Source of the DNA: Trueperaceae bacterium
Lineage (GTDB): Bacteria > Deinococcota > Deinococci > Deinococcales > Trueperaceae
Direction: 5' to 3'
Assembly (NCBI GenBank): GCA_007122815.1
Contig: SKSV01000295.1
Span: 1 to 5,067, forward strand
Length of the DNA: 5,067 nt
Shown: piece after piece, positions 1-5,067 of the stretch
Layout of the letters: each line of letters starts with the position of its first letter
Position numbering within the stretch: position 1 is the stretch's first letter
Made by a program: the position numbers and the translations under genes
Notes under the pieces: generated by a model
The model's input: the letters and a program-made list of their open reading frames with translations, nothing else
Told to the model about the DNA's origin: nothing
Databases searched by the model: none

Positions 1-1
1 C

Positions 2-85
2 AAGGGCGGCGGGCGAGCGGCCGCGCGGCGAGAGGCGGAGCGCAAGGGTGCCAAGCGAGCTGGCCGTCAGCGCAGTCGCCCGTGA
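2..85 (+). CDS. C-terminal tail of an unidentified upstream gene (partial)
   Basis: This frame is open from the window edge to a TGA at 83-85. It encodes 27 residues dominated by Arg, Lys, Ala and Gly, such as KGGGRAAARREAERKGAKR, which looks like the disordered basic tail often found at the end of RNA- or DNA-binding proteins. The stop overlaps the next gene's GTG start as GTGA, a common sign of translational coupling in compact bacterial operons. The body of the protein lies outside the window, so no function can be given. The frame used by the following gene is also open to the left edge, so assigning this tail to a real gene rests on the overlap and the basic composition, not on homology. 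Confidence 0.5.
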   Translation, partial: KGGGRAAARREAERKGAKRAGRQRSRP

Positions 86-1098
86 GCCCCGCGGGTCCCG
101 CGCCGGGAGGAGCACCTGGCGGCGGGCGCGTGGCGGTGGTCGTCATGGCGGCGGGGGAGGGCACGCGGATGCGTTCCCGGCTCCCGAAGGTGCTCCACGA
201 AGCCGCCGGAGCCACGCTGCTCGCGCACGTCCTGCGAGCGGCCGAGACGCTGTCGGCAGATCACACGCTAGTAGTCGTCAGGCACGGAGCCGATCAGGTG
301 CGGAGTGCGCTGCGTGGGGCTGCGGTCACGTGCGTCGAACAGGGGCCCTTGGACGGTACGGGAGCGGCGGTGGCGGCCACGCGCTCAGCGCTCGAAGGAG
401 AGTGCGACACCGTCGTCGTGCTAAGCGGCGACGCTCCGCTCGTGACCGGCGCCAGCTTGCAGCGGCTCCTGAGCGCGCAGCTCGAAGCGGGGGCCGGGAT
501 GACGCTCCTGACGTACGAGGTGGACGACCCGAGCGGGCTGGGACGCGTCATCCGCGGCAGCGACGGCGAGGTGCTGCGGGTGGTGGAGGAGCGCGACGCC
601 AGCGCCGAGGAGTCGCTGGTGCGGGAGGTGAACCCCGGCACGTACGCCTTCGACACCCACCTGTGGCCGTTCCTGGAGCGCTTGGAGGACGACAACGCCG
701 CGGGTGAGTACTACCTGACCGACGTGGTCGAGGCGTACCGCGAGGCCGGTCACGCGGTGCGCGGAGCGCTGGCCTACGACGAGACCCGCCTGCTCGTCGG
801 GGTGAACGACCGCGAGCAACTGGCCCGCGCCGAGCGGCTGCTGCGCGAGCGCACCGCCCGGCGCTGGCTGCGGGCGGGCGTGAGCATGCACGCCCCCGAG
901 AGCACCGTGCTGGACGAGACCGTAGAGCTCGGGATCGACGTCGTACTGGAGCCCGGGGTGATGCTCTTGGGAGAGTGCCGGGTGGGAGAAGGAGCCCGTA
1001 TAGGCGCCTACTCGGTCATGCGCGACTGCCGGGTTCAGCCCGGCGCGCGCGTCCCGCCCCACACGGTGGCTGAGGGGGGCGACTTCACGAGCGGCTAG
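82..1098 (+). CDS. glmU: Truncated GlmU-type UDP-N-acetylglucosamine pyrophosphorylase (uridylyltransferase domain only)
   Basis: Predicted to join UTP and N-acetylglucosamine 1-phosphate into UDP-GlcNAc, the cytoplasmic precursor of peptidoglycan. The nucleotidyltransferase fold begins at residue 17. It carries the AAGEGTRM loop (23-30), with Arg29 and Lys36 matching E. coli Arg18 and Lys25, then Gln87 (Gln76), DGTG (91-94), GDAPL with metal ligand Asp117 (Asp105), GLGR (152-155), VEERDA (168-173), Asn184, EYYLTD (209-214) and GVN with Asn242 (Asn227). About four left-handed beta-helix coils follow (roughly 267-333). The protein then ends at 338 residues, against about 450-480 for full GlmU. 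By alignment from memory it stops near E. coli residue 320, so all the acetyltransferase residues (E. coli Arg333, Lys351, His363, Tyr366, Asn377, Lys392) are absent. The GTG at 82 was chosen because it overlaps the previous stop (GTGA). It gives a Pro/Gly/Ala-rich leader of 16 residues. GTG at 130 fits the family's usual N-terminus, but the GGGAGGAG at 105-112 is rather far from it. Confidence 0.9.
   Translation: MSPAGPAPGGAPGGGRVAVVVMAAGEGTRMRSRLPKVLHEAAGATLLAHVLRAAETLSADHTLVVVRHGADQVRSALRGAAVTCVEQGPLDGTGAAVAATRSALEGECDTVVVLSGDAPLVTGASLQRLLSAQLEAGAGMTLLTYEVDDPSGLGRVIRGSDGEVLRVVEERDASAEESLVREVNPGTYAFDTHLWPFLERLEDDNAAGEYYLTDVVEAYREAGHAVRGALAYDETRLLVGVNDREQLARAERLLRERTARRWLRAGVSMHAPESTVLDETVELGIDVVLEPGVMLLGECRVGEGARIGAYSVMRDCRVQPGARVPPHTVAEGGDFTSG
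1095..1098. other. CTAG shared by two convergent stop codons
   Basis: The plus-strand glmU-like gene ends with TAG at 1096-1098. The minus-strand sucrose gene ends with TAG read from 1097-1095. The self-complementary CTAG therefore serves both genes, which overlap tail to tail by four bases. No spacer remains between them for a conventional terminator, so transcripts from either side must run into the opposing gene or end inside it. Confidence 0.9.
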
Positions 1099-3455
1099 GT
1101 GTCCGGCCGGTCCAGGAACCCCCAGTGCCGCAAGCCTTCGAGCACGCCAGCGGCGTAAGCCGCCTCTGCCACGTAGATCCCGCGGCGCCCATGCAGGTGC
1201 GCCAGCTCGGGTGAATGGTTCCCGACCACGATCCCGCGGAAGGGACCGCGGAGCATCTCCTCGTCGTTGCCCGAGTCGCCGGCCACCGCTATCCGCTCGG
1301 GCGCGAAGCCCCACTTCTGGCTCAGGAAGCGCACCGCGCGGCCCTTGCTCGCGCGCCGCGGCAACACGTCCAGGAAGGCCCCGTGCGAGTAGATGACGGT
1401 CGCCCGCAGGTCGGCGTCCTGGAGTGCCCGTTCGATCTCCGGCACGCGCTCCGGGTCACTCAGGAAGTACGAGAGCTTGAAGCGGCGCTGGGCCTCCTCC
1501 TCCTGCGGCTCGATCCCACTGAGGCCCGCCAGCAGCTCCTGCACCGCCTCGCGGTCCCACTGGTGCTGCAAGTGGCGCGCGAAGCCGTCGTCCGGGAGCC
1601 AGTGGCGCTCGTCGGGGTCGCCGGCGGCGTAGTGGATCTCGCTCCCGACGCTGCTGATCACCACCGCCGGTGGCGGCATCGGATGCCCCGCGAGCGCTTC
1701 CCGCACCAGCTCCAGCGAGCGCCCGCTAGCGACCGCGAACGCCACCCCGGCGCCTTCGAGCTCCTCGCCGAGGCGTTCGAGCGACTCGCGGTCGCCGGCT
1801 TCGGGCCCGTCGTCGACGATCAGGGTGTTGTCGATGTCGGAGACGAGCAGGCGCTCGGCCTGCTGCAACCAGCGCGCTACGCCGGTGCGGCGTGCGCGGG
1901 GGCGGCGCGGCTCGTCGCGGGCGGTCTCGTCTTCGGGTGCTTCGGTGTCGCTCGCCGCCCGCGGGCGGCTCGGCTCGTCGCGCTCCAGCAGCGGCTCCAC
2001 GACCTGCAGGTAGCTCTCCGCGTGCGCGTCCCACGAGTAGTAACGGCGCACGCCCTCCACGCCGTTGTTGGAGTACGTCTCCCACAACTCTCGGTCGACC
2101 AGCACGCGCTTCAGTTCCCGGCGGATCTGGTCGCGGTCGCGCGCGTCTATCAGCACGCCGCTCTCGCAGTTGCCGATGATGTCCTGCGGCCCACCGTGGT
2201 CGGTGCTCACCACCGGCAGGCCCACCGAGGACGCTTCGATCAAGGTGATGCCGAAGTTCTCGGTCAGCGCCGGGTTGATGAAGACGCCGCCGGAGGACGC
2301 CGCGAGCCGGTAGAGCACCGGGATGTCGGTGTCGGGGTCGTGCTTCTTCGGCAGCGCCAGCTTCCCGTACAGGTCGTAGCGATCCATCAGCAAGAGGAGC
2401 TCGGTCAGGACCTCTCGCTCGTTGTCGCTCATCTCGCGGATGTCCTTGCGCACGCCCGCGAAGATGGCGAGGTTGGCGATCGTCTGCAGCTCCTTGTCCT
2501 CGCCGTAGGCGGTGACCAGCCCCTCGATGTTCTTGCGCTTGTCCGGGCGACTGATGGCCAGGATCAGCGGCTTCTCGGGCCGGTTGAGGAAGCGCCCGAT
2601 CTCCTCGCGCATGCGCGCCCGTGCGCGCCGCACGTTCTCGCCCGGGTCGATCGTCTCGTCGGAGTCGTGGTAGTAGGGGTAGAAGCGGTTGACGTCGATG
2701 CCCGGCGGGATCACCTCGAAGGTGGCTTCGGGAGCGGCCTCGTAGAGTTCGTAGCCGTGCTCCTTCTCGTGGCCGGTGCTGGCTATCACCAGGTCGGCGT
2801 GGCGCAGCACCATCTCCTCGACCCCGATGCGATGGTTGATGTGGTAGCGCTCGTCGACCGCCTCCTCGCTCAAGCCGGCACCGGTCAGGACCTGCAGCTT
2901 GGTACGGCCGAGCGAGTGGCCGGTGAACACCAGCGGTACTCCGAAGTAGCTGGCGAGGTGCCTAGCGACGTAGCCGGCGTCGGCGTAGTGGCCGTGAACG
3001 AGGTCGGGCCAGCGGCCCTCCTCGCGTGTGAAGCGCAGTGACTCGTCGACGAAGGCGTCGAGGTGCGGCCAGAGCCGCTCCTTGCGGCGGTAGCGGCCGC
3101 CTCCGCAGCGTATGCGGACGATCCGTGCATGCTCCGAGAGCGGCTCGATCTTCTGGTTGTAGTCGTCCGAGACGCGTGAGTCGTCGATGCGCCTGGTGAA
3201 GAGGTCGACTTGGGCGACTTCGTCGCGTTCGCCCAGGGCGCGCGCGAGCTCGACGACGTACTTGGTCTGCCCGCCGGTGTCCGCGTCACGGCCGAGCTCC
3301 AGGTCGTGTCCGCGGATCAACCCGTGGATGCTGTACATCTGCAGGTAGAGGCCTTCGTTCCGGTCCTGCGCCGCTTCCCGCGCCTCGTCGCCGCCTTCGG
3401 TTTGGTCGGCGCCGTTCGTGGTCTTGGGAGCGTCATCGTGGGCGGTGTCTGCCAT
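1095..3455 (-). CDS. sps: Sucrose-phosphate synthase fused to HAD sucrose-phosphate phosphatase
   Basis: Predicted to make sucrose 6-phosphate from UDP-glucose and fructose 6-phosphate, then dephosphorylate it to sucrose in the cytosol. The 786-residue protein begins with a charged extension (1-33). A GT-B, family GT4 glycosyltransferase follows (about 34-490), with the SPS signatures HGLIRG (44-49), GRDADTGGQTKYV (55-67), GHYADAG (155-161), FTGHSLGRTK (177-186), SRPDKRKN (302-309) and NPALTENFG with the EX7E pair Glu399/Glu407. A charged linker (about 491-527) leads to a HAD phosphatase domain (about 533-780). That domain has DIDNT (540-544), ASGRS (576-580), Lys704 in ASKG, and GDSGND (726-731), so all four HAD motifs are intact. 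In plant and Synechocystis SPS the matching domain is reported to lack catalytic residues, so a bifunctional enzyme is inferred here. The start was set at 3455 because GGAGGT lies seven bases upstream; the longer open frame to 3581 would cross the intergenic region. A related glycosyltransferase such as mannosylfructose-phosphate synthase cannot be fully excluded. Confidence 0.93.
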   Translation of the reverse strand: MADTAHDDAPKTTNGADQTEGGDEAREAAQDRNEGLYLQMYSIHGLIRGHDLELGRDADTGGQTKYVVELARALGERDEVAQVDLFTRRIDDSRVSDDYNQKIEPLSEHARIVRIRCGGGRYRRKERLWPHLDAFVDESLRFTREEGRWPDLVHGHYADAGYVARHLASYFGVPLVFTGHSLGRTKLQVLTGAGLSEEAVDERYHINHRIGVEEMVLRHADLVIASTGHEKEHGYELYEAAPEATFEVIPPGIDVNRFYPYYHDSDETIDPGENVRRARARMREEIGRFLNRPEKPLILAISRPDKRKNIEGLVTAYGEDKELQTIANLAIFAGVRKDIREMSDNEREVLTELLLLMDRYDLYGKLALPKKHDPDTDIPVLYRLAASSGGVFINPALTENFGITLIEASSVGLPVVSTDHGGPQDIIGNCESGVLIDARDRDQIRRELKRVLVDRELWETYSNNGVEGVRRYYSWDAHAESYLQVVEPLLERDEPSRPRAASDTEAPEDETARDEPRRPRARRTGVARWLQQAERLLVSDIDNTLIVDDGPEAGDRESLERLGEELEGAGVAFAVASGRSLELVREALAGHPMPPPAVVISSVGSEIHYAAGDPDERHWLPDDGFARHLQHQWDREAVQELLAGLSGIEPQEEEAQRRFKLSYFLSDPERVPEIERALQDADLRATVIYSHGAFLDVLPRRASKGRAVRFLSQKWGFAPERIAVAGDSGNDEEMLRGPFRGIVVGNHSPELAHLHGRRGIYVAEAAYAAGVLEGLRHWGFLDRPDT
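1893..1982 (-). repeat. Duplicated nine-residue unit in the inter-domain linker of the sucrose enzyme
   Basis: The linker between the glycosyltransferase and phosphatase domains contains RDEPSRPRA (residues 492-500, bases 1956-1982) and RDEPRRPRA (513-521, bases 1893-1919). They differ at one residue and repeat with a 21-residue (63-base) period. The DNA copies share CGGCTCGTCGCG on the plus strand, so this looks like an internal duplication and not just biased composition. An acidic stretch (DTEAPEDETA) lies between them. The segment is probably a disordered hinge. Confidence 0.6.
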
Positions 3456-3460
3456 TGGGC

Positions 3461-3468
3461 CCACCTCC
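3461..3468 (-). promoter_or_regulatory. Ribosome binding site of the sucrose gene
   Basis: Read on the minus strand, GGAGGTGG ends five bases before the ATG at 3455, and the GGAGGT core is seven bases away. This near-perfect anti-16S match fixes the start at the methionine that opens MADTAHDD. It rules out the upstream in-frame methionines at 3581 and 3566. Confidence 0.85.
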
Positions 3469-3475
3469 GAACTTG

Positions 3476-3481
3476 ACACTA
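3476..3481 (-). promoter_or_regulatory. Candidate -10 element (TAGTGT) of the sucrose gene
   Basis: On the minus strand TAGTGT fits the TAnnnT pattern and lies exactly seven bases before GGAGGTGG, the same position as the matching hexamer in front of carA. Transcription would then start at or just before the ribosome site, giving a leader of about 14 bases. No good -35 hexamer is visible 16-18 bases upstream, because that place is occupied by the GC-rich inverted repeat. The call rests on position and symmetry with carA. Confidence 0.35.
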
Positions 3482-3498
3482 CCGTGTAGCCCGGCCAG

Positions 3499-3514
3499 GG
3501 CGGGTCATCCCGCC
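3499..3514. promoter_or_regulatory. Perfect inverted repeat in the divergent intergenic region, candidate operator
   Basis: GGCGGG-TCAT-CCCGCC is a perfect six-base inverted repeat around a four-base centre. It sits within a few bases of the midpoint of the 109-base region between two divergent genes. It is just upstream of the putative carA -35 (3516-3521) and covers the expected -35 place of the sucrose promoter. Its size and position suit a dimeric repressor or activator. In DNA this GC-rich, a six-base palindrome can also occur by chance. Confidence 0.35.
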
Positions 3515-3515
3515 G

Positions 3516-3544
3516 TTCAGCACGGCACCCAGGCGTGCTAGCGT
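3516..3544 (+). promoter_or_regulatory. Candidate carA promoter
   Basis: TTCAGC (3516-3521) is a weak -35 candidate. It is separated by 17 bases from TAGCGT (3539-3544), which matches TAnnnT and is preceded by TGC, giving an extended -10 form. The predicted transcript starts around 3551, directly before the ribosome site at 3552, so the leader would be about 14 bases. That leaves no room for a pyrimidine-responsive attenuator. The -35 matches consensus at only three positions. Confidence 0.35.
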
Positions 3545-3551
3545 ACCCGCC

Positions 3552-3559
3552 GGAGGTGG
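3552..3559 (+). promoter_or_regulatory. Ribosome binding site of carA
   Basis: GGAGGTGG ends five bases before the ATG at 3565, with the GGAGGT core at seven bases. It selects this start over the in-frame upstream ATG-less extension and over the alternative start at 3535, which would add ten residues not typical of CarA and has no ribosome site. Confidence 0.85.
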
Positions 3560-3564
3560 AGCGC

Positions 3565-4713
3565 ATGGCGCTAGTACGCAAGCCGCCAGCGGCTTTGGCG
3601 CTAGAGGACGGAACCGTCTACTTCGGTTACGCCTTCGGCGCGGCGGGTGACACCATCGGCGAGGTCGTGTTCAACACCTCGATGACGGGGTACCAGGAGA
3701 TCCTCACGGACCCTTCCTACAACGGTCAGATCGTAACCATGACCTACCCGCACATCGGGAACTACGGCGTCTCGGTGTACGACATGGAGTCGAACCGCCC
3801 CTACGCGCGCGGCTTCATCGTGCGGGAGTTCAGCCGCACCTCCTCGAACCACCGAGCGAACCAGGACCTGCAGTCGTTCATGGAGCAGCACGGCATCGTC
3901 GGCATCGAGGGTATCGACACGCGCGCGCTGACCCGGCGGCTGCGCACTGGAGGTGTAGTGAAGGGCGTCATCCGCCACGGGGCTTGCGACGACGCCGGCA
4001 AGGTGGAGCTCGTGGCGCGGGCGAAGGCGCATCCCGACATCGACGGGCGCGACATGACCCCCGAGGTGACAACCCCGCTGCCGTACGCGCGGCCGACCTT
4101 CAAGGACGACCCGCGGGTCGTCGTGATCGACTTCGGCATCAAGCACTCGATCGTCTACAAGCTCGAGCAGAGCGGCGCCGAGGTCATCGTGGTCCCTGCG
4201 CAGACGACCCCCGCGCAGATCATGGCGCTGAACCCTTACGGGCTCGTGCTCTCCAACGGGCCGGGTGACCCGGATGGCCCGAAGTACGCGCACGACACCG
4301 TCTGGCAGCTCTTGGGGCTGCTCCCCACCTACGGGATCTGCATGGGGCACCAGCTGCTCGGCCTGGCCGTGGGCGGCAAGACCTTCAAGCTCAAGCACGG
4401 CCATCACGGGGCGAACACGCCGGTCAAGAACGTGGTCACCGGCGAGGTCGAGATCACCAGTCAGAACCACAACTACGCCGTGGCGCTCGACTCGATCCCG
4501 GGTCGCCAGTTCATGGCGACGCACCTGAACTTGAACGATGGCACGCTCGAGGGCATGGCGCACATGCGCTACCCGGTGTTCAGCGTGCAGTACCACCCCG
4601 AGGCGAGCCCCGGGCCGCACGACGCCAACTACCTCTTCAAGCGTTTCATCGAGGAGGTCAACGCCTTCGAGGGTGCGACGGCCCTCCCCGCGGCGACGCG
4701 CGCGCTCGGCTGA
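3565..4713 (+). CDS. carA: Carbamoyl-phosphate synthase small (glutaminase) subunit
   Basis: CarA hydrolyses glutamine and channels ammonia to CarB, which makes carbamoyl phosphate for pyrimidine and arginine synthesis in the cytoplasm. The 382-residue product is the same length as E. coli CarA. The N-terminal CPSase domain shows [11 protein letters not shown] (11-21), [21 protein letters not shown] (from 32) and the [11 protein letters not shown] region. The C-terminal class I glutamine amidotransferase domain (about 183-370) has SNGPGDP (230-236), GICMGHQ with nucleophile Cys259, SQNHNYAV, and YHPEASPGP with His344 and Glu346. The Cys-His-Glu triad is therefore complete. Its usual partner carB does not follow; a convergent dtd does, so CarB must be encoded elsewhere. 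It is transcribed away from the sucrose gene, and the very short leader suggests that any control acts on initiation. Confidence 0.97.
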   Translation: MALVRKPPAALALEDGTVYFGYAFGAAGDTIGEVVFNTSMTGYQEILTDPSYNGQIVTMTYPHIGNYGVSVYDMESNRPYARGFIVREFSRTSSNHRANQDLQSFMEQHGIVGIEGIDTRALTRRLRTGGVVKGVIRHGACDDAGKVELVARAKAHPDIDGRDMTPEVTTPLPYARPTFKDDPRVVVIDFGIKHSIVYKLEQSGAEVIVVPAQTTPAQIMALNPYGLVLSNGPGDPDGPKYAHDTVWQLLGLLPTYGICMGHQLLGLAVGGKTFKLKHGHHGANTPVKNVVTGEVEITSQNHNYAVALDSIPGRQFMATHLNLNDGTLEGMAHMRYPVFSVQYHPEASPGPHDANYLFKRFIEEVNAFEGATALPAATRALG

Positions 4714-4724
4714 AGCGGCGCGTC
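4695..4724. terminator. Stem-loop across the carA stop, possible terminator for convergent genes
   Basis: GACGCGC (4695-4701) pairs with GCGCGTC (4718-4724). After one unpaired G at 4702, CGCT (4703-4706) pairs with AGCG (4714-4717). The result is an 11-base-pair stem with a single bulge and a seven-base loop (4707-4713) that holds the carA TGA. The next gene ends on the other strand at 4736, so this is the right place for a bidirectional terminator. No T-run follows on either strand, so it is not a classical intrinsic terminator. It may instead stabilise the 3' end of the transcript. Confidence 0.4.
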
Positions 4725-4735
4725 AGCGTCAAACA

Positions 4736-5067
4736 TCAGGCTTGGAGCTCGAGCACCAGCGTGACCGGTCCGTCGTTGTGTGAGACGACCGCCATCTTCG
4801 CCCCGAAGCGGCCCTCCGCCACGTGGAGGCGGTGATGCTCGCGCAAGCGCTCGGCAAGCGCTGCCACCAGCGGCTCGGCGCGCTCGGGCGGGGCGGCCGA
4901 CACGAAGCTCGGCCGGTTGCCGCGCGTGACGTCCCCGAAGAGCGTGAACTGGCTCACCACCAGCACGCCCCCCTCCACCGCCGCCAGCGCGTGCTGCATG
5001 CGGCCCTGCTCGTCGGGGAAGACGCGCAGCGCGGCTAGCTTGTCGGCCAGGCGCGCGGCGTCGTCGC
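4736..5067 (-). CDS. dtd: D-aminoacyl-tRNA deacylase (partial, N-terminus beyond the window)
   Basis: Dtd removes D-amino acids, and mischarged glycine, from tRNA in the cytoplasm, keeping D-residues out of proteins. The frame runs from the TGA at 4738-4736 to the window end without interruption, giving about 109 residues. The family is usually near 145-150, so about 35-40 N-terminal residues are missing. The visible start, LADKLAALRVFPDEQGRM, matches the family's segment before the core. SQFTLFGD (bases 4954-4931) is the first signature. NDGPVT (4777-4760) is the second and carries the Gly-Pro that forms the cross-subunit chiral-proofreading motif in the Dtd dimer. The methionine at 4999 is internal and not the start. 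The gene converges on carA with 22 bases between stops. Confidence 0.95.
   Translation of the reverse strand, partial: DDAARLADKLAALRVFPDEQGRMQHALAAVEGGVLVVSQFTLFGDVTRGNRPSFVSAAPPERAEPLVAALAERLREHHRLHVAEGRFGAKMAVVSHNDGPVTLVLELQA

Noticed and set aside
48..707. 219-residue plus-strand frame overlapping the start of the glmU-like gene
   Set aside because: It is extremely rich in Arg, Gly and Ala with no domain, while the overlapping frame matches GlmU motif by motif.
1028..1044. GCCGGG-TTCAG-CCCGGC hairpin near the end of the glmU-like gene
   Set aside because: It lies inside codons of the beta-helix part with no T-run after it. In DNA this GC-rich, such hairpins are common and termination here would cut the message.
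421..1314. 297-residue minus-strand frame across the glmU/sps junction
   Set aside because: It covers conserved parts of two real genes in the wrong frame and shows no domain features.
1215..3041. 608-residue open frame on the plus strand, antisense to the sucrose gene
   Set aside because: It has the Val/Ala/His/Asp/Arg-rich, domain-free composition expected when high-GC3 codons are read in reverse. It has no recognisable motif and lies wholly within a well-supported gene.
3473..3478. Perfect TTGACA on the plus strand
   Set aside because: No TA-containing -10 hexamer lies 15-19 bases downstream (the region is CCAGGGCGGG), and the site falls on the sucrose gene's own leader. It is probably chance.
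3601..4620. 339-residue open frame antisense to carA
   Set aside because: It has the same reverse-strand composition artefact, no known motif, and lies entirely under carA, which has a full catalytic triad.
1..5067. Mobile element, CRISPR, tRNA or toxin-antitoxin content
   Set aside because: I looked on both strands and found no transposase or integrase motifs, terminal repeats, spaced direct repeats, cloverleaf-like segments or small paired genes.

Overview
The window is GC-rich bacterial chromosome with very high GC at third codon positions, strong GGAGGT ribosome sites and tightly packed genes. It looks like ordinary housekeeping and carbohydrate metabolism; I see no mobile element, phage gene, CRISPR array, tRNA or rRNA. 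The bacterium has a fused sucrose-phosphate synthase/phosphatase and TAnnnT-type -10 candidates set right against the ribosome sites. A member of the Deinococcota, perhaps Trueperaceae-like, is a plausible guess, but this is inference and another high-GC phylum is possible.

Layout. Positions 2-85 (+) are the Arg/Lys-rich C-terminal tail of an unidentified gene that enters from upstream. Its TGA overlaps the GTG start of the next gene in a GTGA arrangement. Positions 82-1098 (+) encode a GlmU-type UDP-N-acetylglucosamine pyrophosphorylase that stops early and lacks the acetyltransferase part. Positions 1095-3455 (-) encode a 786-residue sucrose-phosphate synthase fused to a HAD sucrose-phosphate phosphatase with intact catalytic motifs. 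The two genes converge and share a CTAG that supplies both stop codons. A 109-base divergent intergenic region (3456-3564) separates the sucrose gene from carA (3565-4713, +), the glutaminase subunit of carbamoyl-phosphate synthetase. carA converges on a partial dtd gene (4736 to the window end, -) for D-aminoacyl-tRNA deacylase. Only 22 bases lie between those stops, and a long stem-loop spans the carA stop.

How the genes relate. The products serve separate pathways: cell-wall precursor UDP-GlcNAc, sucrose (energy store or compatible solute), pyrimidine/arginine precursor carbamoyl phosphate, and translation quality control. The neighbourhood is not an obvious operon. The only shared control point is the sps/carA intergenic region, where both genes carry the same start cassette, TAGYGT-N7-GGAGGTGG-N5-ATG, on either side of a perfect inverted repeat. 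The most noteworthy points are that repeated start cassette, the natural GlmU truncation, and the apparently bifunctional sucrose enzyme. I found no convincing new multi-gene system here.
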